From positions 1 through 64,000 of the forward strand of contig NZ_SHLX01000026.1 in NCBI RefSeq assembly GCF_004764705.1: DNA of 64,000 nucleotides, read 5' to 3'. The translations under genes were made by a program, and so were the position numbers. The DNA is from Paenibacillus cymbidii (GTDB taxonomy: Bacteria > Bacillota > Bacilli > Paenibacillales > NBRC-103111). Below are positions 16,100 to 25,355 of this stretch, in pieces; position 1 is the first letter of the stretch; each line of letters starts with the position of its first letter. Below the pieces are notes generated by a model, which was not told the DNA's origin, did not search any database, and worked only from the letters and a program-made list of their open reading frames with translations.

Positions 16100-17719
16100 C
16101 TAATGCGGCTCGCGCCGCACATATTTTTGCGGCGTGACGCCTTTGTACTTTTTGAACAAGGTGCAAAAGTATTTTTCGCTCTGGATGCCGACCGCTTCCG
16201 CCAGCTCGGCGTTGCTGTACTCGCGCGCGCGCAGCAGCTCGGCCGCCTTGTCGATGCGCCGCCGGCCGACGTATTCCGAGAAGCCTTCGCCGACCTCGCG
16301 TTTGAACAGCTCGCTGAAATACGTCGGGTTCATGCACACATGCTCCGCCACCTGTTCGAGATAGAGCCGCTCCGTCAGCCGGTCTTCGATGTAGCGCCGC
16401 GACTTGCGAATTTCGTCGCGCTCGCGTCCGCCTCCCCGTTCGGTCGTTAAAGCGGCCCGGCACGCGGCGGCAAGCGCCGCCAGCCATTCGCCGCAGTCGC
16501 GATCGTCCGGCGACGCGGCGGCGGCGAACTCAAACGCCGCCCAGGCCCCGGGCGGCAGCTTGCGGCGCATGCGCTCCGCCCATTCCTTTCCCGCGGCAAG
16601 CAGCGCCGCCGGCTCGGGAGGAGCGGCGGCGAGCGCCGCACGAAGCCGGGCAAGCGCCGCTTCGGCTTCCTCTGCGAAGCCGCCGTCCAGCGCCCGTTCC
16701 AGCGCGGCCAACAACGTTTGCGCTTCCGCCGCCGCGCCGTAACCCGGCCGGAACGACGATGCGACAACACTACCGCCATCCGCGTAGAACGCGCCGTCCA
16801 GCCGGGCGCTCGTTTCGCGCAGCGCCTCCGGCAGTTGACGCAGCTGGCGGAAGGTGTCGCCGGGGGCGACGGTCGCGGGCAGCTTCAAATAGGAACGAAT
16901 GCTGTCCGCCATCGTGCGCGCCATATGCGAGGCCGTATCGGCTAGCAGCCGGTCGACGCCTGCCTGCGGCCGGAACAGCACGGCCGCGAACCGGCTCGCC
17001 CCCAGCTCGCAGCAGAAGCCGCCGAGTCGTTCGTCTTTCATAATCTCTTCCATAATGTTGAGGATGGCGAACCGGTACAGCTTCTGGTCCGGAATGGCCC
17101 AGGAGCGCTGGAATGCGGCAAAACTGTCCAGCTTGAGCAACACACAGCCGTAAGTTCCCGCCGCCGCAAGCGGCTCGCCCAGCAGCAGCGCGTCGCGCAT
17201 GCCGACCAGCGTTTCGGGCGGCGTCGCGCCCGCCGCGATCTCCTCCAGCACGGTCCGGCGCAGCCGGTACACGTGTTCCCGCCGCTCCCGGCCGAGCCGG
17301 GCCAGCTCGCTGCGGTCGCGCTCGTGCGCCTCCGCCTTGTCGCGCGCCTTGCACAACGCCGCGTACAAGTCGCGCTCGCTGAGCGGCACCTTGACCAAAT
17401 ATTCGAGCACATCCATCGAAATCGCCTGTTTGGCATAAGCAAAATCGGAATAGGCGCTAAGCAGCAGGAAGGCCGTATGCGGCAACTTCGGCTTCAGCGC
17501 GGCAATCAGATCGATCCCGCTGCGGCCGGGCATGACGATATCGGTGATGACGATATCCGGCGACAGCCGGAGCGCCATCTGTTCCGCCTCGTTCGCCGAC
17601 GTCGCCGCGCCAGCCAAACGAAACGCCGCGCCCGAAGCCGCCCAGCCGGCGAACATTTTCTCCAGCCGGCGCAAGAGCAGCGGCTCGTCGTCCACGATCA
17701 AACACGAATAAGTCCTCAT
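16100..17719 (-). CDS. YesN-type response regulator, long form, AraC output
   Basis: 539 residues from the ATG at 17719, which overlaps the kinase stop (ATGA). Receiver domain: MRTYSCLIVDDEPLLLRRLE, phosphoacceptor in DIVITDIVMPGRSGID, conserved Lys in EYLVKVPLSERDL. A ~270-residue middle region rich in Ala and Arg has an early coiled coil and no recognised domain. The C-terminal AraC domain contains EQVAEHVCMNPTYFSELFKR, GRRRIDKAAELL, AEAVGIQSEKYFCTLFKKYK and the terminal TPQKYVRREP. Partner of the adjacent YesM kinase; last gene of importer operon 2. Confidence 0.88.
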   Translation of the reverse strand: MRTYSCLIVDDEPLLLRRLEKMFAGWAASGAAFRLAGAATSANEAEQMALRLSPDIVITDIVMPGRSGIDLIAALKPKLPHTAFLLLSAYSDFAYAKQAISMDVLEYLVKVPLSERDLYAALCKARDKAEAHERDRSELARLGRERREHVYRLRRTVLEEIAAGATPPETLVGMRDALLLGEPLAAAGTYGCVLLKLDSFAAFQRSWAIPDQKLYRFAILNIMEEIMKDERLGGFCCELGASRFAAVLFRPQAGVDRLLADTASHMARTMADSIRSYLKLPATVAPGDTFRQLRQLPEALRETSARLDGAFYADGGSVVASSFRPGYGAAAEAQTLLAALERALDGGFAEEAEAALARLRAALAAAPPEPAALLAAGKEWAERMRRKLPPGAWAAFEFAAAASPDDRDCGEWLAALAAACRAALTTERGGGRERDEIRKSRRYIEDRLTERLYLEQVAEHVCMNPTYFSELFKREVGEGFSEYVGRRRIDKAAELLRAREYSNAELAEAVGIQSEKYFCTLFKKYKGVTPQKYVRREPH

Positions 17720-19458
17720 GCCGATTGCCCCCTGCGCATCGTTTCGTCCGGCACGCGCAGCCGAATCGTCGTGCCCGTTCCCGGCCTGCTTTCGATCGTT
17801 GCGCCGAACGGCTCGCCGTAATCGAGCCGGATGCGTTTGTGAATGTTGTACAAGCCGATGCGCTGCCGCCCCGCCGTCTCTTCCTCCGTCCGGCCGCGTT
17901 CGAGCACGCTGGCGGCCGTCTCCTCGTCCATGCCGACGCCGGAATCGACGATGTCGATTTCGATCGACGCGTCGCCGCAGCGGGCGCGAATCGCGATTTC
18001 GCCTTCGACGAGCCCGCCGCAATAGCCGTGGAACAGGCTGTTTTCGACAAGCGGCTGCAGGATCATCCGCGGCACTTTGCGCACGAGCAGCTCGTCCGGA
18101 ATGTCGACGACGAGGCGGAAACGCCGCTCGTAGCGAATATTTTGAATGTACATGTAGTTCTGCACGTTGGCGAGCTCCTCTTGCAGCGCGACCTTGGACG
18201 GCGAGCGTTCCACCCCGTACTCGAGAATGGCGATCAGCGCCGCCACGATGCCGTCCACTTCCTCGTACCGCTCCAGATCGACCACGTTGCAGATCGCGCC
18301 GAGCGTATTGTACAGAAAATGCGGGTTGATCTGCGCTTGCAGCACCTGGATTTCCAGCTTGCGCTTCATTTGTTCGCTGGCGTTCAGGCCGGCGATCAGC
18401 TCGCGAATCCGCTGCAGCATGTCGTCGAACGACGCGGCCAGCTCGCCGAATTCGTCCGTGCGCCGGTTCGCTACCCGCACGTCGAGATTGCCGCCGCGCA
18501 CGAGGCGCATCTTCTGCGTCAAATACCCGACCGGCAGCCGGATATACCGCGTCACCAGCGCCGACACGACGAGGCTGAGCAGCAGGCCGATCGCAAGCAG
18601 GCCGGCATAGTACGTCTGCAGCTTCGCCAGCGACGCCTGCATGCGCGTTTCGTCCAGCACCGCAAACACCGTCCAGTCGAAGCGGGTCAACCGTCGTTTG
18701 ACGACGGTCAGCGGCGCGCCGGCGTCAAGCCGCGTCGTCAGCACTTCGTCCTTCGGCGTCGTCAGCGCCTTGGTCGTCAACTCGCCGACCGTCAGCATGT
18801 AGTTCGTCTCGCGGAAAGCGGCGTTCGACTGCGGCGACCGCGCCACCTTGTAGCCTGACGCGGTGACGATGCCAAGCTGGTAGTCGTCGCTGCGGCTGAT
18901 TTTGAGCAGACGGTCCTCGAGCCCGCCGAGGTTCAGATCGACCGCCGCCACAAGCGGCTGCCCTTGCCACGGAATCGACTTGGCGATCGTCACGGTCCAG
19001 CCGACGTAACGCGAAGCGTAAGGCTCGCTTACATAATACGGCGAGCGTTGCGCCTGTTCGTACACCGGAATCCGCTCCGGCCGGGCTTCGTCAAACACCT
19101 TGGTCACCGGATTGCCGCCAACGATCGAGCCGTCCGGCTTGATCAAATAAATGTCGCTGACATAAGCGAGGTTGTCGACGTACTGCTTCTCGAGCTGGAG
19201 CTGCCCGGTTTCCAGGCTGCCGTTCCAGGCGACGGACGAGCTGCCGACGGCGTTGAGCGTATTTTGCAGCAGCTGAAAATACAGATCGAGAAACTGTTCG
19301 ACCTTGGCCAGCATCTGGTTGGCATATTCGATCCGGTTCGCCTTGATGTCGTTCTGGATGTAGCGGTAAGACAGCGTGCTGACAAGCAGAATCGAGCCGA
19401 GCACGAACACGAAGCAGACCAGGAACAGCTTGAGCGATATGCCTCTCAACCCCTTCAT
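17716..19458 (-). CDS. YesM-type sensor histidine kinase
   Basis: 580 residues from the ATG at 19458 (MKGLRGISLKLFLV), with GGAGGGGAAG upstream. Membrane segment at about residues 9-31, a dCache-type extracellular sensor with YVSDIYLIKPDGSIVGGNPV, a second segment near 275-295, HAMP (RLVRGGNLDVRVANRRTDEF), the box LQAQINPHFLYNTLGAICNV, and HATPase motifs LQPLVENSLFHGYCGG and VDSGVGMDEETA. Senses carbohydrate outside the cell and phosphorylates the regulator encoded next. Sits 68 bases after the binding-protein gene, across a hairpin. Confidence 0.9.
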   Translation of the reverse strand: MKGLRGISLKLFLVCFVFVLGSILLVSTLSYRYIQNDIKANRIEYANQMLAKVEQFLDLYFQLLQNTLNAVGSSSVAWNGSLETGQLQLEKQYVDNLAYVSDIYLIKPDGSIVGGNPVTKVFDEARPERIPVYEQAQRSPYYVSEPYASRYVGWTVTIAKSIPWQGQPLVAAVDLNLGGLEDRLLKISRSDDYQLGIVTASGYKVARSPQSNAAFRETNYMLTVGELTTKALTTPKDEVLTTRLDAGAPLTVVKRRLTRFDWTVFAVLDETRMQASLAKLQTYYAGLLAIGLLLSLVVSALVTRYIRLPVGYLTQKMRLVRGGNLDVRVANRRTDEFGELAASFDDMLQRIRELIAGLNASEQMKRKLEIQVLQAQINPHFLYNTLGAICNVVDLERYEEVDGIVAALIAILEYGVERSPSKVALQEELANVQNYMYIQNIRYERRFRLVVDIPDELLVRKVPRMILQPLVENSLFHGYCGGLVEGEIAIRARCGDASIEIDIVDSGVGMDEETAASVLERGRTEEETAGRQRIGLYNIHKRIRLDYGEPFGATIESRPGTGTTIRLRVPDETMRRGQSA

Positions 19459-19488
19459 TCGCTTCCCCTCCGCCCCCAAGCAACCGCC

Positions 19489-19516
19489 AAAGAGGAACCC
19501 GCATCCGGTTCCTCTT
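19489..19516 (-). other. Intercistronic hairpin after the LipO-like gene
   Basis: AAGAGGAACC (19489 side) pairs with GGTTCCTCTT (up to 19516) around a seven-base loop. The minus-strand sequence after it is only slightly T-rich (TTTGGCGGTTGC), so it is either a weak terminator that reduces kinase expression or an mRNA-protecting stem. Confidence 0.55.
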
Positions 19517-19526
19517 CGGTTTCGCG

Positions 19527-21119
19527 CTATTTGAGAATGCCTTGCTCCTTAAGCTGCCGGGCGTAATTCGCCAGCAAGCCGTCCAGCTTGAATTTGTCCT
19601 GCAGCGTCTTCACGTAGCTGTCCCAGTTAGCAAGCGGCTCCTTGCCGGTGACGAATTTGAGCAGCATTTCGTTCATGTATTTGTCCCGGTCGGCCGTCAG
19701 CGTGTCGTTCGGATCGGGCACGAGGAACGGTTTGACGTTGTTCGGATGCATGTACTTCTTGTTCAGGCTCCAGTATTCGAGCGTTTTCGGATTCGTCGCC
19801 GCAAAATAGACCGGGTCGTCGCCGCGCCGGACGAACGCCCAGTGCTTCACCCACCAAATTTCCTGCGCGTCGAATTTGTCCGTCTGCACCGGCTTGCCGT
19901 TCACTTCTTTCCAGCCGATATCCTTGATCCCCCACGCCATCAGCGGATAAATGTCCTTGTCCGTGTACATGTACTCCAGCATTTCGACGATGCGCTGCGC
20001 CTTCTCCGGATCGGCCGCCGCCTTTTTCGACACGGACCAGATGTTGCTCTGGAACACGTCGAGGTCAAGCCACTGGTCGCCGCGCGGCCCTTTAGGCGGA
20101 TCGATCGTGACCCAGTCGGGCACGGAGCCGCCCATTTGCTTCATCTTCTCCTGGTAAGCCGGCTCCATCCGCCGCCAGTCGTGAATGATGATGCCGGACT
20201 TTCCCTGGAACATTTTGTCATCGTGCGTGGAGAAAATGTTGTCCGTCACCCAGTCGGGATCGATGTATTTTTCGCTGATAATGGTATTGACGTATGCCAG
20301 CGCTTCTTTCATCCGCGGGTCGGTGTTGTGGAACACGATCTGGTTGTTCTGCACGTCGACCATGCCCGGATAAACGCCGAACAACCAGAACAGCTTGTCG
20401 AGCCCGAGCGCAAACAGGCCGTCCTTGGTCAAACCGCCGATGAAGCCGTACGTGTCGTTTTTGCCGTTGCCGTCCGGATCGTTCAGCGTAAACGCCTTCA
20501 TCACGTTCAGCAGCTCGCCGGTCGTCGTCGGCGGCTTCAGGTTCAGCTTTTGCAGCCAGTCGTTCCGAATCCAATAGCCGTTTTTGCCGGTTACGTCCTC
20601 GATGTTGGGCACGCCGATCGTTTTGCCTTTGTACGTCATCTGCAACCAACGATCCTTGCTGTAGTAGTTCATCAGCGTCGGCGTTTTCTTCAAGTAGTCG
20701 TCGAGCGTTGCGATCGAGCCCTGTTCGTAATACTTGATCGCCGAGCCCCTCGTCGTGCTGATCAGATCGGGCGTGTCGCCGCTGGCGATCAGCGCGTTCA
20801 GCTTCGCTTCGGTCTGCTCCGGCGCAAAAATAAGCTCGATATCGACGTTCAGCTTCTTTTCGATCATTTGCATGATCGGGTCCTTCTCCTTCGGCACATG
20901 CGGCGCATCGGGCCGCAGGCCGGGATTGAAGATGCTGATTTTGATCTTTTTCCGTTCCGTTTCCTTCGGCTGCACGCTGGCGGAAGCCGCCGCCGAGCCG
21001 GAAGGCGCAACCGTTGCAGCCGAGCCGGACGGCTTGCCCGAACCGGACGAGCACGCGGCAAGCGCGGATGACGCCAGAAGCAGCAGCGAAACGAGGACCC
21101 CGAACTTTTTTGGACTCAT
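19527..21119 (-). CDS. LipO-like extracellular solute-binding lipoprotein (importer 2)
   Basis: 530 residues. Signal peptide MSPKKFGVLVSLLLLASSAL with lipobox LAAC (Cys 23), then a Ser/Gly/Ala linker. The mature part has the LipO signature region (KDPIMQMIEKKLNVDIELIF, NALIASGDTPDLIS, YWIRNDWLQKLNLKPPTTTG, LNDPDGNGKNDTYGFIGG). The last of these is a calcium-loop-like motif typical of this subfamily. Works with the LplB- and LplC-like permeases upstream in the operon. Ribosome site AAGGGGAG. Confidence 0.92.
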   Translation of the reverse strand: MSPKKFGVLVSLLLLASSALAACSSGSGKPSGSAATVAPSGSAAASASVQPKETERKKIKISIFNPGLRPDAPHVPKEKDPIMQMIEKKLNVDIELIFAPEQTEAKLNALIASGDTPDLISTTRGSAIKYYEQGSIATLDDYLKKTPTLMNYYSKDRWLQMTYKGKTIGVPNIEDVTGKNGYWIRNDWLQKLNLKPPTTTGELLNVMKAFTLNDPDGNGKNDTYGFIGGLTKDGLFALGLDKLFWLFGVYPGMVDVQNNQIVFHNTDPRMKEALAYVNTIISEKYIDPDWVTDNIFSTHDDKMFQGKSGIIIHDWRRMEPAYQEKMKQMGGSVPDWVTIDPPKGPRGDQWLDLDVFQSNIWSVSKKAAADPEKAQRIVEMLEYMYTDKDIYPLMAWGIKDIGWKEVNGKPVQTDKFDAQEIWWVKHWAFVRRGDDPVYFAATNPKTLEYWSLNKKYMHPNNVKPFLVPDPNDTLTADRDKYMNEMLLKFVTGKEPLANWDSYVKTLQDKFKLDGLLANYARQLKEQGILK

Positions 21120-21189
21120 GCCTGTCTCCCCTTCATAAAATCAGTATATATCACGGACGATGTCCGATGATACCTTGCCATCATTTGGC

Positions 21190-22062
21190 CTAGCCTTTGA
21201 CCGAACCGAGCAGCATGCCTTTGGCGAAGTGCTTCTGCAGGAAGGGGTACACGACGAGCACCGGCAGCACCGTTGCCATCACCGCCGCCATCTGCACGGA
21301 CAGCGGGCTTACCGCCTGTGCGTCTTCCGCCGACGCTTCCGCCGAAACGTTCGTTCGACCGAGCAGAATGCCCCGCAGCACGACCTGCAGCGGAAACTTG
21401 GTCGAATCATTCAAATACAGAATCGCGTCGAAAAAGCTGTTCCAGTGCCCCACCGCAAAAAACAGCGACAGCGACACGATCACCGGCAGCGACAGCGGTA
21501 CGACGAAACGGACGAGGATGAACCATTCGCCGGCGCCGTCCAGGCGCACCGATTCGAACAATTCCTCCGGCAGCTGCTCGATGAACCCCTTCATCACGAT
21601 CAAATAAAACGCGCTTACCAGCCCCGGCACGATGAGTGCCCAGACGGTGTTGACGAGCCCCAGGCTCTTGACCAGCAAATAATGCGGGATCATGCCGCCG
21701 CTGAACACGATCGTGAAAATGATGTAAAGCAGAAACGCGCTGCGCAGCGGCAAGGTCCGACGGGCAAGCGGATAAGCGGTCAGCGTCGTAAACAACATGT
21801 TGAGCGCCGTGCCGACCAGCGTGATAAACAGCGTAATCTTGTAGGCGCTCACCACGACGGTGCCGGCGAGCAGCTCGCGGTAAGCGGCCAACGTCGGATG
21901 AAGCGGCAGCAGCACAATGCCCCGTTGCAGCACCTCTTCGATCGGCGTTAACGACACGCTGACCACATACAGGAAAGGCAGCGTGCAAACGAGCGCAAAC
22001 ACGGCGAGCAGCGAGGCGCTGGCGATGCCGAACGTTCGTTCCGCGGCGGTCAAGTTTCGCAT
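21190..22062 (-). CDS. LplC/YtcP-type carbohydrate ABC permease (importer 2)
   Basis: 290 residues, six membrane helices. EAA loop: ESVRLDGAGEWFILVRFVVP. The C-terminus FLQKHFAKGMLLGSVKG is the near-invariant end of LplC/YtcP proteins, which confirms the subfamily. 70 bases separate it from the binding-protein gene downstream and 33 from the lplB-like gene upstream. Confidence 0.92.
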   Translation of the reverse strand: MRNLTAAERTFGIASASLLAVFALVCTLPFLYVVSVSLTPIEEVLQRGIVLLPLHPTLAAYRELLAGTVVVSAYKITLFITLVGTALNMLFTTLTAYPLARRTLPLRSAFLLYIIFTIVFSGGMIPHYLLVKSLGLVNTVWALIVPGLVSAFYLIVMKGFIEQLPEELFESVRLDGAGEWFILVRFVVPLSLPVIVSLSLFFAVGHWNSFFDAILYLNDSTKFPLQVVLRGILLGRTNVSAEASAEDAQAVSPLSVQMAAVMATVLPVLVVYPFLQKHFAKGMLLGSVKG

Positions 22063-22095
22063 TCGTTGTTCCTCCCGAACGGAAGCGGCGTTGCG

Positions 22096-23106
22096 CTACC
22101 AGATTTGCGAATCGAGCTTCTTGGCGAATTGGTTGGCGGCGAGCACCAGCACAAGGCCGATGGCCGACTTGAACAGCCCGACGGCGGAGGCAAGGCCGAT
22201 TTGCATTTCCTGCAGGCCGACGCGGTATACCCAGGTGTCGATGATGTCCGCTTTCTCCGAATTGAAGGCATTCGCCATCATGAACACTTGATCGAAGCCG
22301 ACATCGAGAATGTGGCTGAGCCGCAGCACCAGCATGACGACCACAATGTTGCGGATGCCGGGCAGCGTCACGTGCCAGATCAGCCGCAGCGGCGAGGCGC
22401 CGTCCACCCGCGCGGCCTCGTACAGATGCGGATCGATCGCGGCCAGCGCGGCCAAATAAATAATCGCGCCCCAGCCGGCTCCCTGCCAAATATCCGAACC
22501 GACGAGCAGCGGCCGAATCCACGACGGCTCCGTCAGGAACGAAACGGCCGGCAGTCCCGCGTGTTTCAGCAGCTGGTTGATCAGGCCGTCGCCCGGCGCC
22601 ATCAGCGCCATCATGATGCCGTAAATGATGACCCACGACATGAAATGCGGCACGTAGGTCATCGTTTGGATAACCCGCTTGAACCACGCCCGCCTCACCT
22701 GGTCGAGCAGCAGCGCCAGCAAGATCGGCGCGGGGAAGCCGAACACCAGCTTGTACAGGGAGATGACGACGGTGTTGCCGATGATTTGTGCTGCATAGAC
22801 GCCGTTAAAGAAGCGGGTAAAATTGCCCCAACCGATCCAGTCGCTGCCCCAAATGCCGGCTTCGAGGTTGTACTTCTGGAAGGCGATGGCGATGCCGCCC
22901 ATCGGCACGTATTTGAACAAGGTAAAATAGACGAGGCCGGGTATCAGCATCACCAGCAGCGTGCGATGTTTCGCCAGCCGTTTGGCCAGCCGGTTGGCGT
23001 TCGGTCCGGCACCGGCCGTGGCGGCGCTGCGTGAAGAATCGGACGGTGGCTGCATCGCGGCTTCGGCGGCCGGGCTCACGGTGCTTGCGGGACTTGATCG
23101 GTTCAT
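22096..23106 (-). CDS. LplB-type carbohydrate ABC permease (importer 2)
   Basis: 336 residues. A Ser/Ala-rich cytoplasmic N-terminus of ~45 residues precedes the first membrane helix (HRTLLVMLIPGLVYFTLFKY). EAA loop: EAARVDGASPLRLIWHVTLP. The end (VLVLAANQFAKKLDSQIW) is typical of LplB/YteP. First gene of operon 2: lplB-lplC-lipO-yesM-yesN. AGAGGAGC lies nine bases before the ATG. The promoter region is shared with the divergent gene at 23359 and contains an inverted pair of operator-like motifs. Confidence 0.92.
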   Translation of the reverse strand: MNRSSPASTVSPAAEAAMQPPSDSSRSAATAGAGPNANRLAKRLAKHRTLLVMLIPGLVYFTLFKYVPMGGIAIAFQKYNLEAGIWGSDWIGWGNFTRFFNGVYAAQIIGNTVVISLYKLVFGFPAPILLALLLDQVRRAWFKRVIQTMTYVPHFMSWVIIYGIMMALMAPGDGLINQLLKHAGLPAVSFLTEPSWIRPLLVGSDIWQGAGWGAIIYLAALAAIDPHLYEAARVDGASPLRLIWHVTLPGIRNIVVVMLVLRLSHILDVGFDQVFMMANAFNSEKADIIDTWVYRVGLQEMQIGLASAVGLFKSAIGLVLVLAANQFAKKLDSQIW

Positions 23107-23172
23107 CCGGCGGTTGCTCCTCTCTTGCGGTGTAAGCCAAGTGTATCAGGCCAAATTTGCGCAAAGTCCCAA

Positions 23173-23270
23173 TTTTTTCGGCGATTGCTCCAATAAATTC
23201 GGCATCGGCTGCCGGTGCGTCGCGGTGGCGGCGGCAGTTCCCGAAAGTTTTGGAGCATTTGCCGAAAATC
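23173..23270. promoter_or_regulatory. Inverted pair of operator-like motifs between divergent genes
   Basis: On the plus strand 23249-23270 reads TTTGGAGCATTTGCCGAAAA. On the minus strand 23195-23173 reads ATTGGAGCAATCGCCGAAAA. The shared pattern is TTGGAGCA, three bases, GCCGAAAA, with 16 of 16 defined positions identical. The two point away from each other, 56 bases apart, each toward one of the divergent genes. A regulator of importer 2, such as the operon's own YesN-type protein, is the obvious candidate (inference). Confidence 0.65.
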
Positions 23271-23358
23271 GTGGAAACCGCGGCGGCGATGCCCTGCTAT
23301 CGTAAAATGGACGGCGCCCGGGAGGCGCCAACTTGCGACAATCAGGGAGGCTGGAAGC

Positions 23359-24693
23359 ATGGAAGCAAGGCAAACTGCGCTGCCGCACGATGCGGCAGCG
23401 CTGGCGGTTGACCGCGCGCATGAAGAAATTTGGCGGCGGTTCGTCCACTGGCCGGACGATCACGATTGCGGCATCGTGCTCGATTACGCCGATCTCGACG
23501 GCAGCGTGCCGCTGCCGACGCCGGAAGAATGCCGGCTTGGCAAACCTAACGCGCTCGCTTGGTGGAGCCCGCCGGAGAACGGCGCTTTTTTTAATGGACT
23601 GTACTTGGATGGGCTGCTTAATCGCTGGCAAACGACCGGCGACGAACAGGCGCGGCTTCGGGCCAAGCAAATCGCCCGCGGACTGGTTCGGCTGGCCGAA
23701 GTGGGCAACACGCCGGGATTTATTGCCCGGGGAATAGGTGCGGACGGGGCCGGCCATCACTTGATCGGCTCCGACGATCAGACGATTCCCTGGTTCTACG
23801 GAATGTGGAAATACGTCAACAGCGGGTTGTGCGACGAGGAGGAGCGGGGGCGTATTGTCAAGCTGTACGCGGGGACGGCGGAAGCGATTCGCGCCGGCGG
23901 CTGGCGCATGCCGTGCGACCGCCAAGGCTATGCGTATCGCGGCACTTTCGAGGAGCCGAGCTTCCGCGACGCGGCGCGGCTGCTGTTTATGCTGAAGTCG
24001 ACAGCTGTGCTTACCGGCGACGCCAAGTGGCAGGAGCTGTACTTGGCGGCTGGCGAGGAAAAGGCTGACGGATCGGACAAGACGCGCTTCGAATGGTGCG
24101 CGGGCGGTATTGTCGACGAGCCGGGCTCCTATTACGAAAGCGATCTTCTCACGCCGGCCGTGTGTGCGAGCGGCGTTCACCCGCCGGCGCCGGACCGGCG
24201 GTGGCCTTACTGGATTACCGCAAGCTCGCAAGCTGCGCTGCGGGAATTGATGCTGCTGGAGGACGATCCGCAGCGGAAAGCGATGTTTCGGAGCGGCTTG
24301 GCCGCCAATGCGCGGCGGGCGTTTGCCTACATTGCAAACGAAGCTTACGTCGCATATGACAACGACAATACGATCCCGTTCGATCCGGACTGGCGTTTCC
24401 TTAACGAATGGTGGGAGCCGCAGGAAAGTGTGGCCGACGCGCTGCGGGTGGCGGGCGTGCAGATCCGCGAGTGGAACAAACGTTCACCGCGCAAGCTGTA
24501 TGAGGGCCAATACATGCGCGAGCCGCTGTTTGCGGCGTGGTTCGTCACGCTGGCCGGCGATCCGGCGCTTGTTGCCGAAGCGCGCGACGCGATCCGCCGG
24601 CTGCTGACGCAGTACGAGTGGAGCGGATTGTACTATTCGCTTTTCTTTATCGCGGAGTGTGTCTATTTCGAAGGGTTGCGTCTGGGGTTGTAA
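23359..24693 (+). CDS. Putative (alpha/alpha)6-barrel sugar-active enzyme
   Basis: 444 residues from the ATG at 23359, nine bases after GGGAGG. No signal peptide. The family was not recognised with certainty. Repeated helical pairs with aromatic-rich turns (NGAFFNGLYLDGLLNRWQTT, GSDDQTIPWFYGMWKYVNSG, YWITASSQAALRELMLLEDD, WSGLYYSLFFIAECVYFEGL) look like a six-hairpin toroid as in unsaturated glucuronyl hydrolases and related enzymes. It is divergent from importer 2 and shares its operator-like motifs, so an intracellular enzyme acting on the imported oligosaccharide is likely (inference). Confidence 0.6.
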   Translation: MEARQTALPHDAAALAVDRAHEEIWRRFVHWPDDHDCGIVLDYADLDGSVPLPTPEECRLGKPNALAWWSPPENGAFFNGLYLDGLLNRWQTTGDEQARLRAKQIARGLVRLAEVGNTPGFIARGIGADGAGHHLIGSDDQTIPWFYGMWKYVNSGLCDEEERGRIVKLYAGTAEAIRAGGWRMPCDRQGYAYRGTFEEPSFRDAARLLFMLKSTAVLTGDAKWQELYLAAGEEKADGSDKTRFEWCAGGIVDEPGSYYESDLLTPAVCASGVHPPAPDRRWPYWITASSQAALRELMLLEDDPQRKAMFRSGLAANARRAFAYIANEAYVAYDNDNTIPFDPDWRFLNEWWEPQESVADALRVAGVQIREWNKRSPRKLYEGQYMREPLFAAWFVTLAGDPALVAEARDAIRRLLTQYEWSGLYYSLFFIAECVYFEGLRLGL

Positions 24694-25084
24694 GTCGGCT
24701 CGGGCACGAGTCGGCGCTGAGCGGACAGAGCAGTTCCGCCAAAAACAATCAAAGAGCACTAACGCTAACCATAAAACAGCCCATACTGTGCGGAACGTCT
24801 CCCAACCGCCCTTAACACTTTCATGCCTTTTGTTCCGCTCCATATTGCGAACGGTACAATCAAGCTCTGATTACTCAAGTGCTCCATTGGGAGAGTTGCC
24901 AAGTGCAATAGCGGCAGTCTTGCACGAGGGGGGAAGGAGGCGAGGAAACCGGGACGAAGCATATTACGCCGAACAAGTCCCCTTCGCGACCCGCTAGGAT
25001 GCGGTATGGTGCGAAGACATGGCGTGGAATTGCACAAACTTGCCATTTTCGCATCTCAAGAAGGCACATGCACCGATGCGTAGC
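24694..25084. other. Non-coding gap with no recognised feature
   Basis: About 390 bases between the plus-strand gene ending at 24693 and repeat copy B. No convincing gene, terminator with U-run, or RNA motif was found; short frames here lack ribosome sites. Confidence 0.5.
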
Positions 25085-25280
25085 GAAATAAGCCATGTTT
25101 TATTGCTTATTTCATCAAATATAGGGGAGTGCGACAAAATAGCCAGTGATTTCACTGGCTATTTTGGTTGAAAGGCCCGATTTTAGGGGAGTTGGCGGGA
25201 ATAGCCAGTGTTTTCACTGGCTATTTTCGCTGCAGCGCTCGAAAAGAGTCAAATAAGCCATTTTCCATTGGCTATTTCGC
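25085..25280. repeat. Four-hairpin intergenic repeat, copy B
   Basis: Units at 25085-25113 (AAATAAGC/GCTTATTT), 25137-25164 (perfect 12-bp arms AAATAGCCAGTG/CACTGGCTATTT, loop ATTT), 25200-25227 (AATAGCCAGTG/CACTGGCTATT, loop TTTT) and 25251-25280 (AAATAAGCCA/TTGGCTATTT type). Between units 2 and 3 lies AAGGCCCGATTTTAGGGG, also seen in copy A. It is 76 bases beyond the stop codon of the GGDEF/HD-GYP gene. This is the cleanest copy of the family. Confidence 0.9.
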
Positions 25281-25355
25281 GGCCCCGCCACCGGAGCGGA
25301 CCCGCAGCGCATGTTTCATGCGCTATTCCGCCTCCGCCGCCACCGGTGCGGCCCG

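Noticed and set aside
25085..25280. The hairpin repeats as a CRISPR array
   Set aside because: Only four units per copy, the units are not identical, spacing is irregular, spacers are partly shared between copies, and no cas genes are near.
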